From positions 55,371,460-55,435,459 of the forward strand of contig CM044872.1 in the NCBI GenBank assembly GCA_024500155.1: a stretch of DNA of 64,000 nt. The letters run 5' to 3'. Positions 13,144-23,800 of the stretch are shown here, one piece after another (position 1 is the stretch's first letter; each line of letters begins with the position of its first letter). Source of the stretch: Chenopodium formosanum (taxonomy: Eukaryota; Streptophyta; Magnoliopsida; Caryophyllales; Amaranthaceae). The notes below the pieces were generated by a model. That model was not told the origin of the DNA, did not search any database, and saw only the letters and a list, made by a program, of their open reading frames with translations. The position numbers were made by a program, and so were the translations under genes.

Positions 13144-13405
13144 TGTTATGAAATATATAGAAATTAGAGGATTAAGAGAAGAAGGTAATAAGAGAAGTAT
13201 TACTACTTTTATGTATTACTCTTGGTAATATTTTTGTGTGTCATACAAGTGAAATTACATGGCTATTTATAGTAGTAAAAACCACTATTACATTGTGGGC
13301 TATAACCTTAGAGGGTGGCAATTAGGGTTGGCTACTACATTAAATGTAATGAAGAAATTGGAGTGTGGACATTCACACCTTGACTAAATTAATTAACTCT
13401 TAACA
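13144..13405 (-). repeat. 3' LTR of the Copia element
   Basis: 262 bp, the same sequence as 19712-19973. Contains TATTTATAG (TATA-like) near 13262-13270. On its inner side it adjoins the polypurine tract. Confidence 0.95.
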
Positions 13406-13415
13406 CTCCCCCTTG
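13406..13415 (-). other. Polypurine tract of the Copia element
   Basis: On the minus strand AAGGGGGAG lies directly next to the 3' LTR, where plus-strand DNA synthesis is primed. A second similar tract lies at about 13622-13630 just after the pol stop. Between them sit two imperfect copies of a segment of about 90 bp (13440-13519 and 13533-13620). Confidence 0.75.
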
Positions 13416-13633
13416 AATGTCCATACAGAATAGGGTATATGTTGCCTCGTTAAAACCTTGCTAGGTAAAACCCTTTAGGATAAAAGTCATAGCTAAGGGA
13501 AAAGAGTACAACAATATATTACTATATGCTTTAGTGTACTGCTTCATTAAAAACCTTGTCAGGAAAAACCCATTGGGATAAAAACCTGGTCGAAGGGAAA
13601 AAGAGTGCAGTGCATATAATGCTCCCCCTGATT

Positions 13634-15181
13634 TTAACATAGTTTATGAAGACGACGCATCCCAATCTTGTGGACCAACCGCTCAACACTCTTCGAAGGT
13701 AGGGACTTTGTAAACAAGTCTGCAAGATTATCAGATGATTGGATCTGTTGGACATTTATCTTCCCTTCCTTCTGCAAATCGTGTGTAAAGAACAGTTTTG
13801 GGGATATATGTTTAGTCCTATCACCTTTAATATATCCTTCAGTTACTTGTGCAATACATGCAGTATTGTCTTCGTAAATGATGGTTGGACTTTCAGTTAC
13901 TTCTTTCATCCCACATTCTTCTTGGATATTGCCGATCATTGACCTTAGCCATACACACTCACGTCCTGCTTCATAAAGGGCAATCAACTCAGCATGATTT
14001 GATGATGTCGCAGTTAAGGTTTGCTTTGTTGATTTCCAAGAAATTGCAGTTCCACCATAGGTGAACAGATATCCAGTTTGTGACTTGGCGTTTTGTGGGT
14101 CTGATAGATATCCAGCATCTGCATATCCGATGAGGGTGGCATCTTGCCTTGATTGATAAAACAAACCAAGATCTTTTGTTCCTCGTAGATATCGTAGTAA
14201 GTGTCTTACTCCTTTCCAGTGTCTCTTCGTTGGTGCGTTGCTAAACCTGGCTAACAAATTCACAGAAAAAGCTATGTCTGGTCTAGTATTGTTAGCTAGA
14301 TACATTAGAGCCCCAATTGCACTTAGATATGGTACTTCAGGACCAAGGACATCCTCGTTTTCCTCTCGAGGTCTAAATGGATCATATTTCATAGTCAAAG
14401 ACCGAACAATCATCGGGGTGTTTGTTGGGGTCGCTTTGTCCATGAAAAAACGTTTTAACACTCTTTCGGTGTAGTTAGACTGATGGACGAAAATACCATT
14501 ATTTAAGTGCTCAATTTGCAATCCAAGGCAAAATTTAGTTTGTCCAAGGTCTTTCATCTCAAATTCTTTCATCAAGTATTTTGCAGTTCTTTCAAGTTCA
14601 TTTGGGGTTCCAATGATATTCAAGTCATCAACATAAACTGCAACAATTGCAAACCCTGATTGTGATCTCTTAATGAAAACACAAGGACTGATTTGATTAT
14701 TCTTGAACCCTTCTTTCATAAGGTATTCACTAAGACGATTATACCACATCCTCCCAGACTGTTTCAATCCATAAAGTGACCTTTTCAATTTTATGGAAAG
14801 TAAATGTCTAGGCTTGTGGTTTTCTGGTAATTTTAGTCCATCTGGGACTTTCATATAAATATCTGTATCGAGTGACCCATATAAATATGCGGTTACTACA
14901 TCCATTAATCGCATCTTTAGTCCTTCTGAGACTGTCAAGCTTACCAGAAATCTTAATGTAGTTGCATCAACTACGGGAGAATATGTCTCCTCATAATCAA
15001 TCCCTGGAATTTGAGAAAAACCTTGGGCTACAAGTCTTGCCTTGTATCTTACAATTTCATTTTTCTCATTTCGTTTTCTCACAAATACCCACTTGTATCC
15101 AACTGGTTTTACACCTTCTGGTGTAAGGGTTATTTTTCCAAACACTTCTCGTTTTTCGAGTGACTTTAACTCTGTCTGCAT
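13634..15181 (-). CDS. Copia pol, reverse transcriptase and RNase H part
   Basis: 515 codons open after the TGA at 15191-15193, in the same frame as the upstream protease-integrase part, so this is the downstream half of one broken pol. It shows the Copia RT start (ARLVAQGFSQIPGIDYEETY), the catalytic YVDD and the tether region. The RNase H part contains GYADAGYLSDP and SWKSTKQTLTATSSNHAE. It ends with the typical ADLFTKSLP. The Met at 15179-15181 is probably not a real start. Confidence 0.9.
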   Translation of the reverse strand: MQTELKSLEKREVFGKITLTPEGVKPVGYKWVFVRKRNEKNEIVRYKARLVAQGFSQIPGIDYEETYSPVVDATTLRFLVSLTVSEGLKMRLMDVVTAYLYGSLDTDIYMKVPDGLKLPENHKPRHLLSIKLKRSLYGLKQSGRMWYNRLSEYLMKEGFKNNQISPCVFIKRSQSGFAIVAVYVDDLNIIGTPNELERTAKYLMKEFEMKDLGQTKFCLGLQIEHLNNGIFVHQSNYTERVLKRFFMDKATPTNTPMIVRSLTMKYDPFRPREENEDVLGPEVPYLSAIGALMYLANNTRPDIAFSVNLLARFSNAPTKRHWKGVRHLLRYLRGTKDLGLFYQSRQDATLIGYADAGYLSDPQNAKSQTGYLFTYGGTAISWKSTKQTLTATSSNHAELIALYEAGRECVWLRSMIGNIQEECGMKEVTESPTIIYEDNTACIAQVTEGYIKGDRTKHISPKLFFTHDLQKEGKINVQQIQSSDNLADLFTKSLPSKSVERLVHKIGMRRLHKLC

Positions 15182-15190
15182 TGCCTCTTT

Positions 15191-17143
15191 TCATTTTGGC
15201 CAATCATGCCTGCAACGACATTCTTCCACTGTTCTTGGTTCACTATCATTTTCGTCAGATGCCATTTCAATTGCAATGGAATATGCAAATATTTCATTTA
15301 CGATAACATCATTTCTATTCCAATAATTCCTGGTAGAAACAAAGTTTATTGAAGTTTCATTGTTATCGATGTCATGATCATCTTGTTCATCCCCTTTCGG
15401 ATTATCATCTTTTTCTCTATTCTCATTTGTACTTTGTCTTTCTTGACCTTCCGTAAAGGGAATGTTGTTGATCTCATCAGGTCTTTTTAATTTTCTTGGT
15501 TTAGAGTCTTTTGAACCAAGTGGTGTTCCACGCTTTCGGCGTGCTAGAGATTCATTTTCAATGATCTTATCACTAGATGGAATTTCAATTCGTGCAGGGG
15601 CATTTTCAGCTGGTATATGTGATTTTGTCACTTTCTTTGCATCTATAAATGCATCAGGCAGCTGATTTGCAATGCTTTGTAAATGAACAATTTTCTGAAC
15701 TTCTTGTTCACACATATTTGTTCGTGGATCAAACATTGACAATTGTGTTGCATTCCAAATGATTTCTATTTCTTTCTTTCGTGGGTCCACTTTCTCTCCC
15801 CCTAAGGCTGGGAATACTGTCTCATTGAAATGACAGTCGGCAAATCTGGCCGTAAATAAATCACCGGTCATTGGTTCAAGATATTTAATTATGGAGGGTG
15901 ATTCAAACCCAACATAAATTCCCAGCCTTCTTTGTGGACCCATCTTTGTTCGTTGGGGTGGAGCAATAGGAACATACACCGCACAACCAAAAATTTTTAG
16001 ATGTGAGACATTAGGTTCTCGACCAAAAACTAATTGTAGTGGTGAGAACTTATGATAAGCAGTTGGTCTCAACCTAATTAGAGTTGCCGCATGTATTATG
16101 GCATGACCCCAAGCAGATGAAGGCAATTTTGATCTCATCAATAATGGCCTTGCAATCAATTGTAGTCTCTTAATTAATGACTCAGCAAGTCCATTTTGTG
16201 TATGAACATGAGCTACTGGATGTTCTACAACAATTCCAATCGACATACAATAATCATTAAATGTTTGGGATGTAAATTCCCCAGCATTGTCAAGCCTTAT
16301 TCTTTTTATTGTATGGTCTGGAAATTGTGCTCTTAGTTTAATAATTTGAGCAAGGAGTTTTGCAAAAGCAACATTTCTACTGGATAAGAGACTTACATGT
16401 GACCATCGAGTTGAGGCATCAATTAATACCATAAAATATCGGAATGGTCCACATGCAGGATTAATTGGTCCACAAATGTCTCCTTGAATCCTCTCTAAAA
16501 ATGTTGGAGATTCAGTAGCAATTTTGTTCATAGATGGCCTTATTATTAATTTGCCAAGTGAGCATGCAGAGCATGTTAATTCATCTGATCGAGGGATTTT
16601 AACATTCCTAATTGAATGTCCTACTGAATTTGCTATAATCTTGTGCATCATTCCTGTACCAGGATGACCCAAACGATCATGCCATAAATTTAGCAGATTC
16701 TTATTATCTAACTTCTGGTTAGATATCGAATTTATTTCAACTGGTCGTATATCTATATGATATAACCCTGAAGAATATGCTGGCAATTTCTCATACACAT
16801 GTTTCTTGCCATGTTTTTCTGCCGTGAGGCATAAATATTCCTTTTGATCCACTATCATTGTTTCTAAATGAAAACCATTTTGACGCACATCTTTAAAACT
16901 TATAAGATTTCTTCGAGATTTACTCGAATATAAAGCGTCATTAATGATTAATTTTGTTCCATTTGGGAGTATTATGCAAGCTTTTCCAGAACCTTCTATT
17001 AGCTTGGCTAACCCAGAAATGGTATTAACATTTGCTTGAAATAATTTTAACTTTAAAAAATATTTTCTATCCTTCAGAATAGTGTGTGTTGTTCCACTGT
17101 CCAAAAGGCATTGAAATTTGGAACCAACTTCGGGCAGATCCAT
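15191..17143 (-). CDS. Copia pol, protease and integrase part, ended by in-frame TGA
   Basis: 650 codons. Aspartic protease motif LLDSGTTHT lies near the start. The GAG-pre-integrase zinc-binding region (WHDRLGHPGTGMM, then CSACSLGK) follows, then the integrase core with GDICGP, RLDNAGEF and the Glu in QNGLAES, then the Copia C-terminal domain (KIFGCAVYV). The frame stops at 15191-15193 (TGA) just after HDWPK, in a conserved stretch leading into reverse transcriptase. The following codons continue in the same frame, so a single base change explains the break. Confidence 0.9.
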   Translation of the reverse strand: MDLPEVGSKFQCLLDSGTTHTILKDRKYFLKLKLFQANVNTISGLAKLIEGSGKACIILPNGTKLIINDALYSSKSRRNLISFKDVRQNGFHLETMIVDQKEYLCLTAEKHGKKHVYEKLPAYSSGLYHIDIRPVEINSISNQKLDNKNLLNLWHDRLGHPGTGMMHKIIANSVGHSIRNVKIPRSDELTCSACSLGKLIIRPSMNKIATESPTFLERIQGDICGPINPACGPFRYFMVLIDASTRWSHVSLLSSRNVAFAKLLAQIIKLRAQFPDHTIKRIRLDNAGEFTSQTFNDYCMSIGIVVEHPVAHVHTQNGLAESLIKRLQLIARPLLMRSKLPSSAWGHAIIHAATLIRLRPTAYHKFSPLQLVFGREPNVSHLKIFGCAVYVPIAPPQRTKMGPQRRLGIYVGFESPSIIKYLEPMTGDLFTARFADCHFNETVFPALGGEKVDPRKKEIEIIWNATQLSMFDPRTNMCEQEVQKIVHLQSIANQLPDAFIDAKKVTKSHIPAENAPARIEIPSSDKIIENESLARRKRGTPLGSKDSKPRKLKRPDEINNIPFTEGQERQSTNENREKDDNPKGDEQDDHDIDNNETSINFVSTRNYWNRNDVIVNEIFAYSIAIEMASDENDSEPRTVEECRCRHDWPK

Positions 17144-17308
17144 ATCTTCATAAAATAATAAGTATAAGATTAGTTTAAGATAATTTAACTGGACTTACTT
17201 TATTAATGATGAAAAATTAAGAGTACATAACTTGAACATGAAAAAAAAAACATACAAGAAAAGTACATAATGAAAACATAATACATATCATAGTAATTGA
17301 TGAATTAT

Positions 17309-18388
17309 CTAAACATGATTATTCTCTCCAAAGATATATTCACCACCAGCTTCACCATTGTCTATGTGGAAATCAGACACATCAAGGCTAATTCCAGGGA
17401 CATTTTCTTCATTAACATAATTTGCTTCGGCATGTTTTTCTTTCCCTTTAATGGAAGCCTGGTATAGTTCTACCAGATGTTTGGCCGTACGACAAGTACG
17501 TCCCCAATGTCCAGTCATGCCACATCTATAGCATGTGTCTTTTCCTTTTGTGGTGGCTTGATTTTTGTTTCCTTGTTGATGCCCTCTTTGAGTGTTGTTT
17601 CTAGGGGGAAATTGGCCTCTACCACGGCCATAACCACGTCCACGGCCACGTCCGCGGAAATTTCCACGACCTCTGCCACGATTATTATATTTTCCACGTC
17701 CACCTCTATGAGCAACATTTGTCTCGGGTGGATTTGAGCTTTCTACAGCATTTGTTTCATTGAATGCTTGAGACCCAGTTGGTCTTAGGTTGTGATTCTT
17801 CAACAGAAGATCATTATTCTTTTCAGAAACCAATAATGTAGAAATAAGCTCAGAATATTTTGCAAAGCCTCTTTCACGGTATTGCTGTTGCAATACAATG
17901 TTGTTAGCATGGAATGTAGAGAGTGTTTTCTCTATCATTTGCACTTCAGTGACTGGTTGATCACAATATCTCAATATTGATACGATTTTATATAGTGATG
18001 AATTATAATCACTGACAGATTTAAAGTCCTGAAATCTCAGGTTTGTCCACTCAAATTGTGCTGAAGGAAGGAGTACCCTTTTATGGTGGTCATATCTTCC
18101 TTTCAGGCTATCCCATAGTTCTCTGGGATTTTCCACCATTAAATACTCAGTTTTCAAACTGTTATGTAAATGATGCCTTAAGAGAACTATAGCTTTTGCT
18201 TTCTCTTGATCAGTTGGAACTTTAACTTGAGCAGGGGCATCTTTTTCGTTTCCTGGGATGGTAATTTCTTTGATTGTATGTTCCAATCCCTGAGCCTTCA
18301 AATTCATTTGGGCATCAACTGTCCATTCAAGATAATTATGTCCGGACAAGTCTAATACGTCAAATTGTCTTTTCATCAAGTCTCCCAT
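17309..18388 (-). CDS. Copia gag (capsid/nucleocapsid), 359 aa
   Basis: The start is placed at the ATG at 18386-18388 (MGDLMKRQFDVLDLSG). The frame is open 30 codons further upstream, but that part is low-complexity and hydrophobic, so it is unlikely to be translated. It has the Copia gag core (SGHNYLEWTVDAQMNLKAQG; LWDSLKGRYDH), an Arg-Gly-rich segment, and one CCHC zinc knuckle, CYRCGMTGHWGRTC. The stop is followed by about 165 bases before pol resumes in the same frame; that gap contains a TAG, a TGA and a TAA. Gag and pol are therefore separate frames in this element. Confidence 0.9.
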   Translation of the reverse strand: MGDLMKRQFDVLDLSGHNYLEWTVDAQMNLKAQGLEHTIKEITIPGNEKDAPAQVKVPTDQEKAKAIVLLRHHLHNSLKTEYLMVENPRELWDSLKGRYDHHKRVLLPSAQFEWTNLRFQDFKSVSDYNSSLYKIVSILRYCDQPVTEVQMIEKTLSTFHANNIVLQQQYRERGFAKYSELISTLLVSEKNNDLLLKNHNLRPTGSQAFNETNAVESSNPPETNVAHRGGRGKYNNRGRGRGNFRGRGRGRGYGRGRGQFPPRNNTQRGHQQGNKNQATTKGKDTCYRCGMTGHWGRTCRTAKHLVELYQASIKGKEKHAEANYVNEENVPGISLDVSDFHIDNGEAGGEYIFGENNHV

Positions 18389-19689
18389 TTTAACTACAAT
18401 CAAATATGTAATTATTATTAAGCCAATTAAGCAAGTGATAATTAAAGTAATCAATTTGTAATCATAATAATAATCCATTTAAAACATATTTGCTTCTCCC
18501 CCTTGGGTTATTATTATGATGTACATAAAGTTAAGCTAAAATTAAACATGATAATTACGTTTATTAAACAACGACAACAATAATAATAACAATAACAATG
18601 ATAATAATAACAATAACAATAAATACTACTACTATTACTACATCACCGACAACAACAACAACAACAACAACAACAATAATAATAATATTAATGACATACA
18701 TTAATGATAAGACAAAAGAAACATTTATTATAACAAAATGCACTTATAATCTACCTAGAAGACAAAAAAAAAACTTGAAGTACTACGGAGATTACATGCA
18801 TGAATTCCCTTTGTCGAAAAACCGAGCGCTACTTATGTAAAATGATGAAAATCATCATTGCCATTAATAAAACTACTAGGGCCATAATTAAAACTAAATA
18901 TAGTTTTAATTTCCTTAAATCTTCTTCAAAGGTAAAGGGGTGTGGTGGTTGTCGGTTGTCGACGGGGAACATGGTGTGTGACCGGTGTAGATGGAGGAAG
19001 AAGAAGAGGAGATAATTTGGGTAAAGTTTAAGGAGGGGATAAGGTTTGTATGGTGAAATAAGGGGGTGTAATCCGCCTTTTATAGGGGGGTAAATTATCC
19101 GTTTCAGCTTTACACTATTGTAAAAGTATCATACAATGTTCTAGTAGACTGGTAAAATAATCGTAATCAAACTATTAATATTTACAAACGTAAATAAGTA
19201 TCACACTGGGATGCAAGCCGTAGTGGTCCGAGAACCCTAATCTATTCATGAGGTCAAGGGTTCGAAAACTGAAAGAAACATAAAAGTGTGTAATCTAAAA
19301 ATTAAATAAATATAAAGGCTGCATCATTTTTTTTCATTTTAGTAATTATGCACAAGTAAGTAAGTATAAACATGATTTGTGTGACCATGAAATTTACTCT
19401 ATTAACATGCATACAACAAATATTTCCACATGCAAAAGTAATTATATATTACTTTCTATAACCATGCATGAGAGTTACCAAACTAAGTATCATAAATAAG
19501 GTATGTATTGATATCCTCATTTTTAATCAACATGGCTAATTATGTGGAGTAATTTTGTGGAGAAATATATTGTGAGTTTCTGGTATAGAGGATCCCATAT
19601 GGGCAACTATAGAGCATACTCCTCAAAATATATTTTGTGAAGGAAATTGAATCTTTGTAAAAATTGGATAATCGGTATAAGTATACCTG
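18389..19689 (-). other. Copia 5' leader
   Basis: About 1.3 kb between the primer site and gag without a coding frame. Contains trinucleotide-rich stretches (AAC/AAT repeats, 18560-18700). At 19205-19262 there is a segment with loose A-box and B-box (GGGTTCGAA) character, which may be chance. Confidence 0.6.
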
Positions 19690-19711
19690 ATTGAAGATCG
19701 TGCTGATAACG
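19690..19711 (-). other. Primer-binding-like site of the Copia element
   Basis: Directly inside the 5' LTR on the minus strand: CGTTATCAGCACGATC. Position and the TATCAG core fit a plant Copia primer-binding site related to the initiator-Met type, but the match to a specific tRNA was not checked. Confidence 0.5.
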
Positions 19712-19973
19712 TGTTATGAAATATATAGAAATTAGAGGATTAAGAGAAGAAGGTAATAAGAGAAGTATTACTACTTTTATGTATTACTCTTGGTAATATT
19801 TTTGTGTGTCATACAAGTGAAATTACATGGCTATTTATAGTAGTAAAAACCACTATTACATTGTGGGCTATAACCTTAGAGGGTGGCAATTAGGGTTGGC
19901 TACTACATTAAATGTAATGAAGAAATTGGAGTGTGGACATTCACACCTTGACTAAATTAATTAACTCTTAACA
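19712..19973 (-). repeat. 5' LTR of the Copia element
   Basis: 262 bp, no difference from 13144-13405 seen by eye. Followed by the second copy of the target duplication TATTT at 19974-19978. Confidence 0.95.
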
Positions 19974-20102
19974 TATTTATTAATTAAGGCATAGTAATAT
20001 TCTTATTCTTACAATGACTATTATGTCATCACAAGGAACCCTTCATTTACATAAGAAAATGTGAAAGAACTTCATTTTCTTCATTATCAAGCCAGCAAGG
20101 AT

Positions 20103-20830
20103 TTACTTCTTCTGGGCCTTCAGCTCCTTCACTCTCTCCTCAGTGTCCTTCATTAACTGATGTGGATCATACAAAGAAAATAATGTCCGTATATATTAAA
20201 AATAACATTCATGATGTAAGCAAGGAACATACTTCCTAGATAATCAGGCACTGAAATGTCGTGCATTGAAAAAAAAATTAAAAAAATTGCAAGTCTTAGT
20301 GGAATAGATACCTCATCAATTTCTCCCTCGGAGATAACTAGTGGAGGGCATATCATAATGTTATCACCGGCCACACGAACTAACATTCCATGCTTCTGGC
20401 ATTGTGCCCCAAAATATGCACCGATTCCTGAAATTTAAATAATCAGGACTATGAGATGATTAAACAGATCAGATTAAGCAGCTGATAAGGCATCATACAA
20501 TAGTCATCATGCAAGAGAGTTTAAGACCACCATGCATGAGGTAGTAAGATAAAACTCAAGGAAAGAGGTCATTTCAAGTATAATCAGGGATAGCTGCGGA
20601 AAGTAACTGGGAAATTAAAAGAAATATATAATAAAGAACATTTAAAAAAAAAAAAAAAAAAAACTTGCCCCATTCAGGAGGAAATGGATCATTTGGTGAC
20701 TTGTTGTCTGTAAATTCAGTTCCAAGAATTAAGCCAGTTCCTCTTATCTGTAGGATAAAATTACGTAGCAATGTTAAATGCTGCAGGCAAGCAGCAACAA
20801 TAAATATAAGCCAGATAAAGATCCAAGAAC

Positions 20831-20861
<31 letters not shown>

Positions 20862-23800
20862 CATTTAAAGATACCTCCCCAATGATAGGACTGTCAGCAT
20901 AAGTTCTAATTCCATCTTGAAATTTGGGTGCAAGTTTCCTTACACGCTCAACAATATTTCTTTCCCTGAAAAAAAAGCTGACATCAGCTGCTACCAATCG
21001 TTGACAGACACAACAATCCACAAGTACACAGTAAGCATTTCAAGCACCAATTGCTCCAGAATCCAGACTCCAACACGGTGCCAAGCACATACATGTTTAA
21101 TGGTACTTCATGACTGAGAAACGAGACAACCCAGACCTTCAGTCATCATTCTAAACCTACCTAATGCAAGAGAGTGTAGCGTAGCATGTAGTGCTAAGCT
21201 GATAGTGTGAACAAGTCTAGCATGCTTCACTAACCAAATAGCTCTCTTGGGTACGTCACAACCTTTTAGCCGTATGTTCAGCCAAACTGCAAGGTTTGCA
21301 ACCAGGTGAAATAGTCACTGGACCAAATACCAACCTGCTTTGCTAGATATAGTTCCAGTTCCACTCCAAGTTTCTATTCCCATCAGAAAGGCGCATATCA
21401 GACTCAGAGAGAATAGAAAATTCAGGGTACACAGGCCATGACCCAGTCAAATGACCTTCCACACGAGACACATACACTTGCCCATACATGGGATTGAATA
21501 TTTGAAATAAAAATTGCTCTACTCTTATTGAGCCAAATGAAATTAAAAGAGCCTATTAACACTCATCCCTTAGAAGTTTTGGCACAAATCCTACCCCAAT
21601 AATTTGCTACAAGGGGTATGAAAGATTATATATTCAAATGTCACTGTAGTTGCTTAATTAGAATATTTTGAACACTTATATACCGTAACGCAGCCTCCAA
21701 GCCTCACCTTTCCAAGAGAAAAATAAAGAAGGGGGCATAAAAGGGAGCAAACTAAGATAATGGACAATTGAAGATTCGTGGGGGAGCAAGGATCCAGGAA
21801 GATCATACTTGTACAACTTCAGTGCTTCGAGTGCAACAGCGCAAGAAACTGGGTGCCCAGAATACGTGAATCCATGAGAAAAGGAACCTACAATTTAATC
21901 ATCAAAACCCTTAATGACTTCTGACAGAGTATTAAAATAAAATGTTTTCATAGAATTGTAATACTACTACTTTGTACGAAGTATAGTGCAATAGAAACAT
22001 ACCAAGTTTGCTGCTTTGAGTATTTATAACTTCTGAGATTTCAGGACTTACTAGAATGGCTCCAATGGGCATGTAAGCTGAAGACAATGCCTGTAAAAGC
22101 AACGGAAATAAACAACCAAGCACCTAAAGCACAAAGAGACCAAGAGTTTGAGCAACATGCCTACCTTAGCCATAGAGACAAGGTCTGGTTTGAGGTTGTA
22201 TTTATCAGAACCAAACATTTCACCAAGTCTTCCAAATGCACAGATAACCTACAAACAAAATAAAAATAGAGAAGGAAAGGAGCAAAGGACTTTTGCATGA
22301 GTAAGAGAATGAAGTTCAGAAGTGAACAGCACAATAGTAATCTCCTCGACATGTCGAATCAAAAGGGAGGGTAAAATACTAAAATGTACCTCATCTGCAA
22401 TAAAGAGGATGTCATATTTCTTCAATATCGGTTGAACCTGTGCCAAGAATGATTAAGTCAAAATCTTTAAAACAATGTAAAGAATGCATAGAATTGATAC
22501 CAAGGGTGCATGAGATATAGGAGACGACTTTTTATTACAGGAAAAGAAAAGAAAAAAAATAATAAAAAAAATCTAGTACCCCTAACCATATACTGTCAAC
22601 TTGCTTGATAAATTCTCACTCACAATGTTTTGCAGAATTAGCTACTATCACGAATGCATATATGATATAAGGCATGCTACACCAAACAGGGATTGATATA
22701 TGGACTTATAAATAAGAAAGATAATAGATATTAAACGGTGCATTATAATCTTGGCATGTATGGGGAACCCATTAGTTTACAGATCCTATAGCTTTTCTGC
22801 CTCCATGAGTAACTTAAATCTATTCAAGCGCAACATCTCAATGTTCATACACATTGTTGATAATTATATTGCGCTACGATTCTGTTCAGAAAATCTATTC
22901 CTTAAATTTCCTACGTAAAATGTGTGTAATACAATACATACCAAACCCAGGGTCCAAGATTTACCCCTTTATTTCCCTAATATCCACCTGCCAATGAAAC
23001 ACTCTAGATTGAACATAAACTCGGGACGTGAAACTGACACATATACTATTATCAAAACTTCCACTAGTAAGTAGATAGGTTAAGAACATTATGAAACAGA
23101 CAAAACCAGAATATGTTAAGAACATAATGAAATGAAGGTAGTATATACTTCTTCCATTCTTTTATAGTTGGCACGTTTTTTTATCACAATTTCCAATGCA
23201 CAAATTTCACGATCAATTTTTGTAATTATCAATAAGTAAAATTACGAAAGGTTGATATTACAAAATTAATATGTTGATAAAAATTACGAAAGGTTGATAG
23301 ACGATTTTAACAAGATCCCACGTGACAATATTTTATCATAAATATAATGCAAAAGTTAGTCAAAGTAGAGTTTCTGAATAGTGTCAAAAGTCAAAACATG
23401 TCAAATAAAAAAGAACGACAGGAGCCAATATGAACTGCAGAATACCTTGTCATAGTATGTTGCAGGGGGAGGAATTACACCTCCTGCTCCCATGACAGGT
23501 TCAGCAATAAATGCAGCAATCTGAAGTGGAAAAACCACAGTATATCAAATTTAAATTAATTTACTCTGTTTCAGCTTAAAGATCTAACAAAGTTTTCTTT
23601 GACTTTATGGAAGTAATAATTGTAGCAGTTATACCGTCTCTGGTCCCTCTTTGAGGATAAGATTTTCTAGATTATTTGCCAACCTGGTAGCAAACTCCTC
23701 CTCTGTTTCACCTGTTACAAAAAGTGCATCATGCATAAGTTCAAGAAGAAATATAAAAGAAAGTGAAGATCAATCAAAAAACCAAGAAGTCGACCACAAC

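Larger units (their letters stand above)
13144..19973 (-). mobile_element. Full-length Copia LTR retrotransposon
   Basis: 6,830 bp, bounded by two 262-bp LTRs (TGTTATG...CTTAACA on the plus strand) that look identical by eye, and by a perfect 5-bp target duplication TATTT (13139-13143 and 19974-19978). Reading on the minus strand the order is: 5' LTR, primer-binding-like site, long leader, gag, protease-integrase, reverse transcriptase-RNase H, polypurine tract, 3' LTR. This integrase-before-RT order identifies Copia. Identical LTRs mean a very recent insertion. The pol frame carries one in-frame TGA, so this copy is probably not autonomous. It separates the microprotein gene from the 3' end of GABA transaminase copy 2. 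Confidence 0.95.

Noticed and set aside
19205..19262. Possible tRNA-like A and B boxes in the Copia leader
   Set aside because: Arms do not fold into a tRNA shape by eye; probably chance.
20574..21021. Frames made of long Phe runs
   Set aside because: Products of poly-A/poly-T tracts in introns of GABA transaminase copy 2.
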